From Coptis chinensis (lineage: Eukaryota > Streptophyta > Magnoliopsida > Ranunculales > Ranunculaceae), in NCBI GenBank assembly GCA_015680905.1, contig CM027381.1:14857501-14921500 (forward strand): DNA of 64,000 nt, given 5' to 3'. The notes beneath the pieces were generated by a model. The model was not told the DNA's origin, made no database searches, and worked only from the letters and a program-made list of their open reading frames with translations. Below, in pieces: positions 35,457 through 47,008 of the stretch. Numbering within the stretch: position 1 is the stretch's first letter; every line of letters starts with the position of its first letter. Both the position numbers and the translations under genes were made by a program.

Positions 35457-37096
35457 ATGAGATTAAGGTCTGGTTCTACAAAAGAATTTGAACTTACTTA
35501 TCATAGGAGAAAATACGATAAGCATTTGCATAAGTTTTCACCTCCACAAAGTTCTTCATCTATTAATCTAAATCAAAAAGATTCGTCACCATTCACATCA
35601 TTCATCATGGCTGACAAAAATCCACCAGCTGAGAAGCCCCTTTTGGACTTCTATACAACATTATAGGAAGGACCTTCTTCCTGCATCAAACTTGAAGACA
35701 TTGTCGGTGATTTTCGAATTCTGCCAAACGTTTTTAGTTTGTTACCTATGTATCATGGTTTGGATCATGAAAAACCATACAATCATCTTCGTAGACTTCA
35801 GCAAGTGGCCACAACATTTCACCATCCAGCTGTCTCTAAGGAACAACTCTTGCTGCAATTGTTTCCATTCACTTTATCGGAAAAATCGTCAATTTGGCTA
35901 GCAAGACAACAGCCACAATCCATAGATACATGGAATAAACTTGTTCAAGCCTTCATGCTTCAATTTTATACTCAGAAGAAAACTACTGAAATGCTTCAGA
36001 AAATTCAATTCTTTCATCAAAATCCTAATGAATCCTTTACGGAAGCATGGAGTCGCTTTACTGATCTTCCTTTAGAATGTCCTCATCACCAACTAGACAA
36101 AGCTGTCCTTGTTCGTTCATTCTTTAATTGACTTTCTAATCATCAAAAAGAAACTCTTGATATAATGAATGGCGGTTGCTTCATAGACAAAAAAGCTACT
36201 GAAGCATATACTTTTCTAGAAAAACAAGCGAAAAAAGGTACACATTGGGGTAATACTGATTCTTCTAGGTCATCTAAGGATACTGTTACAAAAGCTACGT
36301 CTATTTTTGAGGTAAAACCCGATCCCGAATTAAAAAATTTGATAGAATCCCTCACTAAAAAAGTAGATGCCCTTGCAGTTCAAGTAAACGATCAACTCCC
36401 AAAATAGGTCATGACCGTTGACACATCCCCATGTGTTCTTTGTCTCAGTCCTGACCATCCTGATGCTTATTATCCCTTGTTATATGCCTCCCCTTCTCAA
36501 CCATCAGAAGAGGCATGTGCATTCAACATTCCTAATGCACCTTGGCGACAACATCCGAATTTTGCTTGGCGCCCACCTCCACCACAGATGGCTCCTCCAG
36601 GTTTCACCAATCCGCCTGTTCGACCACACAACAACTTTATTCTATACCGCCAAGGAAATAATCAACAATACTAACAAAGTCAAAATCAATTTCAAAATAA
36701 TTCTAATGCTAACTATCAAACCAACCGCAGCCTTGTTCCAATCCAAATCCCAGCTATAATCAACAACATCTCAGCAATAATCGTGAACTAGTACCTGTTG
36801 CACAACCTACACCACTCATTACGGATAGGACAAGCGAGACTTTCTTAGCTTACTTGAACCAACAATCTCAAATTCTAACGTCTATCCAACAATCACTTCA
36901 ACAATTGGCACAAGAAAAGAGTCAGAAAGGCATTTTTCCTGGACAAGCAGTTCCAAACCCTAAGCCAGCAAACACTGCCTTTGAACTCACCAATACACCT
37001 AGTACAAGTACTCCAAACCAAGGTGAGGTGCACACAATCACTACTCTTCGATCTGGCAAAACTGTAGACAATCAAATAAGTATGCCAGATGATTAA
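35457..37096 (+). pseudogene. E2 gag, broken
   Basis: The likely start is ATG 35457 (MRLRSGSTKEFELTY). One frame continues to 36674 through stops at 35664, 36129 and 36405. It carries the gag capsid domain: HGLDHEKPYNHLRRL, TLSEKSSIWLARQQPQSID, AFMLQFYTQKKTTEMLQ, ESFTEAWSRFTDL, KETLDIMNGG. A knuckle-like CVLCLSPDH follows, but the fourth ligand is Tyr in place of Cys. After a frameshift the glutamine-rich tail (36854-37096) includes GIFPGQAVPNP, which is also found in E1. Gag would form the virus-like particle. Confidence 0.88.
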
Positions 37097-40000
37097 CCAA
37101 AGGTATCCGAAGGTTCCAATGAATCTATTTCCAATAATGAACCTACGGAGGATTCACCAAATCTAACAAAGTCAACATCTCAGAAATTAGGAAATGAGCA
37201 AGCAGACCCCTATGCCAAATTCCGGCCTAAGGCACCGTTTCCTGCACGCTTAGCAAAGAATAAACCTGATGAGAATTTTGATGAAATTCGAGAAACTTTT
37301 CAGAATTTGACAATCAACTTATCTTTTATCGATGCCCTAAAGCTATTGCCCAAACATGCAAAATTTCTAAAAGATATGTGCACCACAAAAAAGAGAACTA
37401 ATGTTCCTTAACAAGCATTCCTCACAGAACAGTTTTCATCCATCACCGAACACAATGGTATAGTCAAATACAAGGACCCTGGTAGACCAATAGTTCCATG
37501 CACCTTAGGTGACAAATATACGGCTACTGCGCTACTAGACCTAGGAGCTAGTGTGAACTTTCTTCCATATTACTTATTTAAACAACTAGGTCTTCATGAG
37601 CTTAAACCTACAACCATGACTCTACAGTTAGCTGATAGTTACATTAAGTATCCAAAAGGAATTGTGGAAAACGTCCTTTTAAAAGTTCAAGACTTTTACT
37701 ATCCTGTAGACTTTGTTATTTTGGATACAGAAGTTGCATGTTATTCCATTCCTATCATCTTAGGACGTCCATTCCTAGCAACTGCTAATGCTCTCATTAA
37801 CTATAGGGATGGTTCCATGACCATGTCTTTTGGAAATCTTTCAATAGAGGTGAATGTGTTCAAGTTGATGAAACAAATTTCAGAGCCTGACATTGATGGT
37901 GAGGCGAACAGGGTTGACAGCATTGCCCAAGAGTATTTAACAAAATCTTTTCCTGAAGATGAAGTATACCAATTTCTTTGCTTTAGCAATTCTGAATTTG
38001 AAGACGATGATTATACACAAGAAGTAAACGAGTTATTAGAGTCAATACCACTATTTGACCCTACAACTGTGATGTCCAGTGACTTAGATGAATATCAATC
38101 TATTTACTCAATGGAAGATGACTTTCCTCAAGAATCTTTAATACCCACTCCACCCACCCCTGACTTAAAACCTCTTCCTTCAGAATTAAAATACGTACAT
38201 TTTGATCCAGATGGTAGTCATCCAATTATCATATCATCACAATTGACTGAGGATCAAGAATCCCGTTTAATAGATGTCATTCAACAACACCGTTCTGCTA
38301 TTGGATGGTCCCTCGATGACATTAAGGGCATTGACCCTAGTGTATGAACCCATCACATACATCTTGAAGAAAATTCTAAAACGTCGCGTGAACCGCAGCG
38401 TCATCTAAATCCAACCATGAAAGATGTGGTACGGGAGGAAGTTTTAAGGTTACTCGATGCGGGTATTATTTACCCTATCTCTGATAGTGTCTGGGTGAGT
38501 CCAGTACACGTTGTTCCAAAGAAATCCAACATTACAGTTGTGCGCAATGATAAAGATGAATGCATCTCCGCTCGTATTCCAGTAAAATGGCAAATATGCA
38601 TTGACTATCGCAAACTTAATGCAGTCACTCATAAGGATCACTTCCTACTGCCCTTCATCGATCAGATGCTTGAACGACTAGCCGGTCATGCATATTACTA
38701 TTTTCTTAATGGTTATTCAGGATATTTTTAGATAGTCATAGATCCTGCTGATCAAGAAAAGACTACGTTCACCTGTCCTTTTGGTACATTTGCTTATAAA
38801 CGAATGTCTTTCGGCCTTTGCAATGCACCTGGTACTTTCCAACGATGCATGCTTCACATTTTTAGTGATATGGTTGAACGTTTTATGGAAGTATTCATGG
38901 ACGACTTCTCAATATATGGAGATTCTTTCGATAGCTGTCTATCAAATCTTGAAAAGGTCTTTACACGTTGTGAAGAGAAAAACCTTGTTCTTAATTGGGA
39001 AAAATGTCATTTCATGGTTACAAAAGGAATAGTTTTAGGACATATCATTTCAAAGTATGGAATCGAAGTCGACAAAGCTAAGATAGAAAAAATTGCTTCA
39101 CTTCCTATACCAAAAACAGTTCATGACATTCGCGCATTTTTAGAACACGCAGGTTTCTATACTAGATTTATTCAAGATTTCTCAAAGGTTGCTCGACCTT
39201 TAACCAATCTCTTGCTTAAAGATGCCGCTTTTGACTTCAGTTTAAATTGCAAACAAGCTTTTGAGACTTTAAAATCTGCCTTAACTACCGCTCCCATAAT
39301 TCAACCACCTGATTGAACTAAACCTTTTGAATTAATGTGTGATGCGAGTGACTATGCTATTGGGGCTGTACTAGGGCAATGCCGAGAAGATAAGCCAATT
39401 GTCATTTACTTCGCAAGTAGAACCCTTAATGAAGCTCAACGTAACTATACTACCACTGAGAAAGAGTTTCTCGTTGTTGTATATGCCTTGGATAAGTTTA
39501 CCTATTGTCTACACTGACCATGCGGCGCTTCGTTACCTATTAGCGAAAAAAGATGCAAAACAGAGGTTGATCCGATAGATTCTCCTTCTGCAAGAATTTA
39601 CTCTAGAAATTAGAGATAAAAAAAGTTACGAAAATGTGGTTGCAGACCATTTATTAAGACTTGTCAGTGATGTTGATACTAATACCGAACCTATTTGTGA
39701 TTCCTTTCCGGATGAACACTTATATTCCGTTTTTTCGTCCCCATGGTATGCTGACATAGTAAATTACTTAGTTACCGAGGAAGTCCCTTCATCTTGGTCT
39801 CGTAATGACCGAAAAAAGTTCTTATCCACTGTGAAATTTTATTTCTGGGATGATCCCTACCTCTTCAAGTATTGTTCCGACCAACTAATCCGCCGTTGCA
39901 TTCCCGACTGGGAACACAATGACGTGTTATCCTTCTACCATGAACAATCTTATGGTGGTCATTTCAGTGGAAAGAAAACATCGGCCAAGGTTCTACAATG

Positions 40001-41038
40001 TGGATTTTATTGGCCAACACTGTTTAGAGATGCACATGAGCATTGCAAAGCATGCAACCGCTGCCAGCAGCTAGGATGCATTACTCAACATAATATGATG
40101 CCCTTAAATCCCATTTTAATTGTAGAAATCTTTGATGTATGGGGCATCAACTTCATGGGTCCCTTTCCAAATTCTCATGGCTTCTTATACATACTGGTAG
40201 TAGTTGACTACGTGTCAAAATGGATTGAGGCTTTGGCATGTCTTTCGAATATATGATCATAAAACGGTCGTTCTGTTCGTAAAGGAAAATATTTTCTCAC
40301 GATTTGGTGTTCCCAAAGCTATAATTAGTGATAGGGGAAAACATTTTTGTAATAAAATTTTTGAATCATTAGTAAAGAAATATGGAGTCACGCACAAAGT
40401 GGCAAGTCCATATCATCCTCAGACCAGTGGCCAAGTAGAAGTCTCTAATAGAGAGATCAAATCTATTTTGGAAAAAACTGTTAATCCATCTAGAAAAGAC
40501 TGGTCTCTAAGATTATCTGATGCCTTATGGGCATATAGAATAGCTTTTAAGACATCTATAGGGATGTCTCCTTATCGCCTCGTTTTTGGAAAACCTTGTC
40601 ATCTGCCGGTTGAACTTGAGCATCATGCTCTATGGGCCATCAAAAGCCTCAATTATAATACCAATGCAGCAGGCGAGAAGCAAAAAGTGCAGTTAAATGA
40701 GCTCTAGGAAATTCGAAGTGATGCCTATGATCTCTCGAAGTCCTATAAAGCCAACATGAAAAGAGTGGATGACAAGCATACTGAGAAAAGATTTCAAAGT
40801 TGGTCAAAAAGTTTTGTTCTACAACTCGAGATTACACATTTTTCCAGGAAAATTAAAAACTAGATGGTCTGGTCCTTTCACTGTCTCTGCTGTCACCTCT
40901 TACGGGGCTATATCTTTGAAAAATTTAAACGATAACAACGAATTTCAAGTAAATGGCCAACATCTAAAACATTATCATGAGTTGCGTTCTCTAGATGTCG
41001 AAAAGACTCTTCTCCAAGATCCAGTCTACACAGACTAA
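37097..41038 (+). pseudogene. E2 pol: protease, RT, RNase H, integrase, all broken
   Basis: Protease (about 37525-37850): LLDLGASVNFLP, ILGRPFLATANA. RT (about 38400-38960): PISDSVWVSPVHVVPKK, CIDYRKLNAVT, FGLCNAPGTFQRC and the catalytic FMDDFSIYG. RNase H (39335-39620): [35 protein letters not shown]. Integrase (about 39800-41038): the zinc-finger region with [11 protein letters not shown], then WGINFMGPF where Asp is replaced by Asn (40149-40151), [18 protein letters not shown], and the C-terminal GKLKTRWSGPF region. Stops occur near 37411, 38345, 38729, 39314 and 40705; frameshifts near 39505, 40240 and 40775. The DLGA protease and FMDD RT fit the Athila lineage. No chromodomain is seen. 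Confidence 0.93.
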
Positions 41039-41040
41039 TA

Positions 41041-42553
41041 GATTTATTGGTGTACTTCCTTTCATGTGATTTAAATAGGGAAAGTATGCCATTAGGGTAG
41101 CCGGGCCCTCTTCTATTTTCTTTTCTAAAAATCCCTAGAGTGTGTGATTGCAAGCGCCGGAACCTTAGTCCACAAAAACTCTAATCAGAACTGAGTATAA
41201 ATGTCTTCTGTTAATTGAGCAAACGTGCCTTCTGGTAAACAATAGGTACCCAAAATTTCCCCTCCTTCCTTCTCTTCCCTTTTCAATTCCCTTCCTTGCG
41301 AACTTCAGCTAATCATTTGGTGTAAGTCTCACCCATCTCGAATAGGTAATGGTCATAGTACTTTTGCTCGAAAGTGACGCGCACGAAGGATGGGGTGGTG
41401 TATGAATTGTCAAACACCTTTCTATCCAGGTCTTGATCTACTATCCGATATGAGCCAGTATAAGGTATATTATTGTCTGACACCAGCTCAACAGGATAAA
41501 CTTCATCGTCGTCCCGTTGCTCCCATAGGTTGGAATAAGTCTTGAGGATCTGACTTTAAAAGACTCAACATGTATATACTCGTGTATTTTATTTTCACCT
41601 TTGCACTAAGTGTTGTGCACAAAGAGAGTCGTGATATGCAACATCGGATGGTCCCTCATTCGCACGGGCAATGGATTTCACCAGGCCAACCCCGAATAGT
41701 TTTCTATTTGATGACAGTTCAGGGTGGTTTGAGGATATACCATATGTACTAAGGGTAATATTATTATTAGACCATTGCACATTAGTCAGGAATGGTACCG
41801 TCCTAAACCCTAGGCCCCCAAGACATAAAGGTTAAGCCACAGTCTGGTTGGATTGGGTTCGCCCCAGAGCCGATATGATAGTTGCCTGATTTTACAGTAA
41901 TGGTTTTCTTCTTGAAGTCCGAGGTTGTTGACACGTTCATCTCCCCTTGTATATTTGTATATAAAATTTGTAAATAAAGAAACTTCTTAAAAAAAAAAAA
42001 AAAAAAAAAGGGGTTGCGTTCTGTTTTTACAAGATTCAACCCCCCAAATAAAAATAAAAAGGTTTGAATATGCCTTAGCCGTATCATTGGATGGCATTTT
42101 TAATGCCGATCATTTTCACATCTCGTTCGTTCAATTTGGAGTTAAAACGAATCGAAATTCTACATTTGAAATTTCAGAACATTACGGGACATAAGTGTAA
42201 TTTCCGGATTTCATATGGGCTTGGGCCAAAAATTTGACTTAACCCAAATCACACGTCCGGTCACAAAAAAACATCACGCGAGGCGTACCACGTGTCAACC
42301 TCCATTATTTCTTCCCCCCTAAATTACGGATCTTGGTTCCCCTCACACTAGACTCGGAAACACGGCTTAGCAAGCCTAATTTGGACCAGCGCACGCGGGC
42401 TAATCACCACCAATTCAAAGCCATTTGCTCCAGCACCATCTACTCCATCACTACAAGCAATTTAAACCCTCAGAATAGCATCTCGGCCTCTCTATGGCAT
42501 CACATTGATGAATCACCGTCGAGAGGAATTTTAAAAATCTATTAGATTTTGGC
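41041..42553 (+). other. E2 spacer between pol and the downstream ORFs
   Basis: CTGACTTTAAAAGAC at about 41550 matches E1 near 15571. AATAAA (41973-41978) is followed by a 21-nt A tract (41989-42009), polyadenylation-like. On the minus strand an 80-codon frame (41555-41313) looks protein-like (YRIVDQDLDRKVFDNSY, VRVTFEQKYYDHYLFE) but lacks a recognised domain and start. Confidence 0.5.
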
Positions 42554-43540
42554 ATGTTTCATCCCTTTTTCAACGAAGAAATTGCGAATAAGGCGTGGTA
42601 GTATCTGTTGCACAAAGTGCCGGCTAATTACTCGGAAGATTTAGTGTTGAAGTTCTATAACAATGGAGGTTTTTGGGGGAATGAGTATTGGATTACGACG
42701 GATGGGTTGGAATGTGAACTCACGTTGGAGTTAATATCGACTACGGCAAATATTCTAATCAACTCCGATAGTCCGACACTGCTGATATCGGAGTATCCGA
42801 ATATAATAGAGTTGATGTTTGACACGCTTCTCGAGGGTGAATACAATGATGGCTCGAGATGTGTGTACCAACTTTCCCTGTGATAGAACCAACTGGCAGT
42901 CACGCAATGGCTGGCCTACAACGTCATCGGTACATCAAAGACTTCTGACGTCAACAAGACGTTCTTGCATCTGCTCTGGATACTTCAGGAGAAGAAGGAA
43001 ACTTTCTGCATGGTCCATTTCCTTGGCCATGTACTTACGACTACTTCTGACAGGTCAACTCCTCTTGTTGTACTTGTTACACAGATTATGATAAATTTAG
43101 GGTTCCAGTCCACTAGTCCTTTAATTCAAACAAGGTCTTTCAAAAATTTTACGATTTTTGAGACTTGTGTCATGGACCACTAGGAACCTATAGTGAGAGA
43201 TGATATTGAGCGTGATAATGTACCACCTCCTCCTCCTTCACCACCCAACTGTTTTAATGAGGATACCATGCACCGAATCAGTACTCCCATGGAAGCTTTG
43301 AGACACATAAACTCAGGAATGCGTAGCATGTTTGTCCACCAGGATAAGTTTCAGCAGGAATTACGTGATCGTTAGGGCCATTTCTAGCGCATGATGATGG
43401 CTAATCAGCAACAGTTTCAAGAACAAGTGGTTAGGTCTTTAGCAACCATACAGGAACAATTATCTCAACCAGGAGTTTGCAGTACTCATCGTCGTCAGAA
43501 CCCTGGTTCATCTTCTGCTAACCTTGAGGATTCACAGTAG
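42554..43540 (+). pseudogene. E2 downstream ORF X (post-pol family, first copy)
   Basis: One frame runs from ATG 42554 (MFHPFFNEE) to 43540 with stops at 42599, 42881, 42884, 43181, 43373 and 43388, but no frameshift. Landmarks are LLHKVPANYSEDLVLKFY, LAYNVIGTSK, FLHLLWILQEKKETFCMVHF, a proline-rich joint PPPPPSPPNCF, and a glutamine-rich helical tail (QQQFQEQVVRSLATIQEQ). It is paralogous to ORF Y and to the E3 ORF at 52783-53878. The family has no known enzyme motif that I can see. Many of the stops are TAG. Confidence 0.75.
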
Positions 43541-44655
43541 CAGCTTGTTCCTCTTAGTCTAAAAAATGACTCTGTCATTTATTTCCCTTATGCACTGTAT
43601 TTTTATTTTTCTAGTGATGAAAAATGATATATCATTTTATTTCTCATAATTTTGTATCTCCATCCGGTTTGAATGAGAAATTATTTATGTTATGCGATTA
43701 TTATCTTTCATAAAATGGTAGCTTGTTCCTTGATGGACTGGCCCTACTCTCTAAACCCAACAGTCAATACCCAACGGACTGATCCAAACGGTCTGATACC
43801 CAACAGTTAGATTTCCCATTATAAATGAAACTCTCGTCTTCAACCTTCACTCATCCCCTTCTCTCACTCTCCTCAAATTCATCTTCACAAATTCTCATTT
43901 TCTTCAACATAATGAATCCAATTGAGCGATTGGAAATGGAGCAACATGAATTTGCTATCACATTATTCATAATAACAATGTTTATCATTGTTCTACTGTC
44001 GCTCATGCATAACAAGCTCCAGAATATCTAGATCTATGTAACCGACATCTCTCTTTCCCTATGTCGTTTTGTATATTAGTATGATGTGTTAAATAATTCT
44101 CACACATATGTACGGTTTACGTATTAAATGGAGAAGTTCCGTATTTTATATTTGTGTGTATTAGTTGTATTTTTAAACTTCTAAAAAAAAACAAATAAGA
44201 AAAATTAATAACTCACTAAAATAATTCAATCTCAACTCATGGTGTTCATAGAAGATCGCACACGCTACACGATACGCCTAAAAATCATCGAGCACGCTGC
44301 TCGATTATTCTTTTCATCTTCCATTATTGAGGTATGATCAACAATTCAGAAATTATATGTAGGTCTAACAACACTGTGAAACCTTCATTCGTATTTTCTA
44401 ACAATGAAACATCTCATTAATTGTTTTTGGAAATCTAGCATGAAAAGACTTACTATGGATACCCATATTTGTTGTTCATAAAGATATGTTTCAAAACAAC
44501 ACATGAGTTACTTGTGTTTTCACATAGTAATTTCGGATTTAACTACACTTGGAACCTGGATTGGTACAAACTCATAGATTGGCTGTAAATCTCTTCTTTT
44601 CAGCCATTCTCATTTCAAGCATTCTTCACTATCCTTCCCTCCGTAATACTTCCAA
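43541..44655 (+). other. Spacer between ORFs X and Y
   Basis: AT-rich, no supported gene. Short frames (e.g. 43825-44031) have no recognised domain. ACCCAACAGTC/ACCCAACGGAC/ACCCAACAGTT phrases repeat near 43756-43806. Confidence 0.5.
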
Positions 44656-45732
44656 ATGGATCACCTAAGAAAAATAATGCCTGAGAAAGACTACCTGAAA
44701 ATGTTTGATGATGGCCGGTTTTCTCCTTATTTTGATACATAAATTGTACGTCGAGGATGGATGCCTCTTTTATATCATTCAGCAGCTGGTTAATCCCGAG
44801 AATTGGTTTTGATGTTCTACCAATCTAGCGGTCCTGAAGATGGAAAATTCTACTTCAATGCCTATGGACAACGATTTGAATTGACTAGGGAAATTATCTC
44901 CGACATACTTCAAATTCCAATGAATACACAAGAGTTCCTTTTTCCAGAGTCAACATTTGATTCCGTCAAAACTTTACTACGAGCTACCGTATCTCGTGGC
45001 GAAGTAGGAAATAGACATCACGTTGTTCTTTAACGCTCTTCAAAACAAAATCAACGAGTTGTGCTCCACTAGTTGGGACACAATGTGGTAGGTACATCAC
45101 ACCAATCAGAAGTCACAAAGTCTCAACTTCACCTACTTTGGATTTTGCAGACTCAAAGGGATGATTTTTGTCTAATCCAACATCTCTGGAATGCGATCAC
45201 CAGGAAAACGAGAAGGTTAGCAACTCTACCTACTTTAGTCATGAAAATTATGATGTGTTGGGGTTATCCAGTAATTTCTCCAGAGACACCCCTTCAAAGA
45301 GCAAATATTAGTGCACTCCACACAGACTACTCCGTTGGTTATTGGACTCCTGATAGTCTGACAGATGAACAGAACGACCCAAGCTTAAACTGTGAACATT
45401 TATTTGATGAACATGCTATGCTAAACATTTTTAATCCCATGGAAGGCATTGAATTTCTTCATCAAGGCATGCAGGAACTACACGCTCGTCAGGAAATAAT
45501 CATTAAAACTCTTAAGGATTTCCAAGAATGTCAAGCAATGCATGATGTTGAGTAGGAGGAAATCTTGGAAAATCATTCTCAGTCCTTGCAATATCACGCT
45601 CTCCTAATGGAAAATCAAACTACACTCTCTGCGAGCCAAGGGAACATTTAGATACAGCTCAGCTAACAAATTGAAGAACTAAATAGTGTGGTGCATGATA
45701 TGCGTCTCCAGAATCATCATAATAATCCATGA
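44656..45732 (+). pseudogene. E2 downstream ORF Y (post-pol family, second copy)
   Basis: One frame from ATG 44656 (MDHLRKIMPEKDYLK) to TGA 45732, with stops near 44740, 44791, 45031, 45070, 45553 and two near 45649-45664, and no frameshift. Landmarks are RRGWMPLLYHSA, LVLMFYQSSG, FELTREIISDILQIP, LGHNVVGTS, QLHLLWILQTQRDDFCLIQ and a helical tail (EFLHQGMQELHARQE, LQYHALLMENQTT). The middle block aligns with X (NV.GTS then LHLLWILQ). At 45070 a stop stands where X has Trp (TGG to TAG). X and Y look like an old tandem duplication. Confidence 0.75.
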
Positions 45733-46006
45733 GTTTCTTATTGAATAAAAATAAACTAATAATACTAAGTCAATAAATATATAATCGAATATATCATTAT
45801 GTTTTTCGTCATATTATGAATTTTGTTGTTATCTTTGTGTCTTCTTTTGTAAGAAATGCCTACTAGAATTGTCATAATTCACGTTGTGACAAGAACAATT
45901 TTAACATGTGATTTTCAATGTCATTACAGGAGGGTCTATTTTCTTCCATACTCATTTATCCATCCAGTTTGCCATTATCCTTACCCATTTCTTTACTTCA
46001 TCCAAC

Positions 46007-47008
46007 ATGGCATCTTCATCAAACATTCCATCTTCATCAAACATGACACCTCCGAAACTCATTCCTGAGCAATCCTTTCAGTCTATAATGGATTCCAATA
46101 CTTATGGGCATATCTTCCGTGACTACATCACTAACATTGGGTGGTCTTCCCTAGTTCTTCAACTTGACCAAACTTATTCACCATGTTTGGCTGCACACTT
46201 TTATGCTAATATGGAAGACACACCAGCTTTCAACCACGTGCATGGCGTTTTTTAAGATGGGTTCACAATCATAGTTGGTGGCACACGTCATATTTTTTCT
46301 AAACAACAGCTTGCCCTAACTTTGGATCTTCCCTATCACAAACCAGCAGAAGCATGGTATTACAACTTCCATAATTCTCATATGTCCTTTCATTGGCCAG
46401 CTTTTCGTGCAGCATACGGTGATGGTCTTGAAATTAAACAAGTAGGAACTAGACCGATACAATGGCAAGCCATCACCATTCCCTTAGCAAGCATGACCAT
46501 GAACATGGGGACTGCGATGTTGTTTAAACTCCTGAACATCATGAGAGATTGGCATTTTTCTACGACCAATGAGGTTGCCTGCATAGTATTCAATGCACTT
46601 GCTCAGCATCATTTACTCTTTGATATCTTAAACTGTGTCATCTCCAATCTAAAGCAAGCACGCACTGTTCAGGATTAGTATATATTATTACCAGTAACTG
46701 CATGCCGTATCATGAAGACACATTTCCCGCAACTTTTAGCTACATTTCATGATTGGGTTAAGGTTGATTCTATGTACTTGGGAAACAAAATAATCCGCTT
46801 ATTGAGGTTTCGACAATGGAGACGTCCTGCTAGGTACCCGAGGCATGTTAGTTGTTACACAAACGACGAAAAATTGTTGGCACATTTGAACAACTCCGAA
46901 GAACAACGATGGGCAGAAATTTGGCAGCAAATTATCTTTTGGCGTGATGCTAAGGAAATGCATTTCATTCAAGAAGGCGCCAGACCAGCAAGTCCTACTG
47001 GATGGTGA
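46007..47008 (+). pseudogene. E2 downstream ORF Z (post-pol family, third member)
   Basis: One frame from ATG 46007 to 47008 with only two stops (46253 and 46676). It reads IPEQSFQSIMDSNTYGHIF, IGWSSLVLQLDQTYSPCLAA, HFYANMEDT, LTLDLPYHKPAEAW, MTMNMGTAMLFKLLNIMRDW, VFNALAQHH, LLPVTACRIMKTHFPQL and WAEIWQQIIFWRDAKE. It aligns with the E0 remnant at 776-1748 and, more distantly, with the intact 308-residue ORF of E3 (54889-55815). The shared pattern W-x2-L-(x)n-Y-(x)n-FY is also visible in X and Y, so all may be one superfamily ('putative plant transposon protein'; memory-based). Confidence 0.78.

Noticed and set aside
41803-42087. Minus-strand 94-codon frame with a Phe run
   Set aside because: The run comes from the A tract; no domain or conserved relative.
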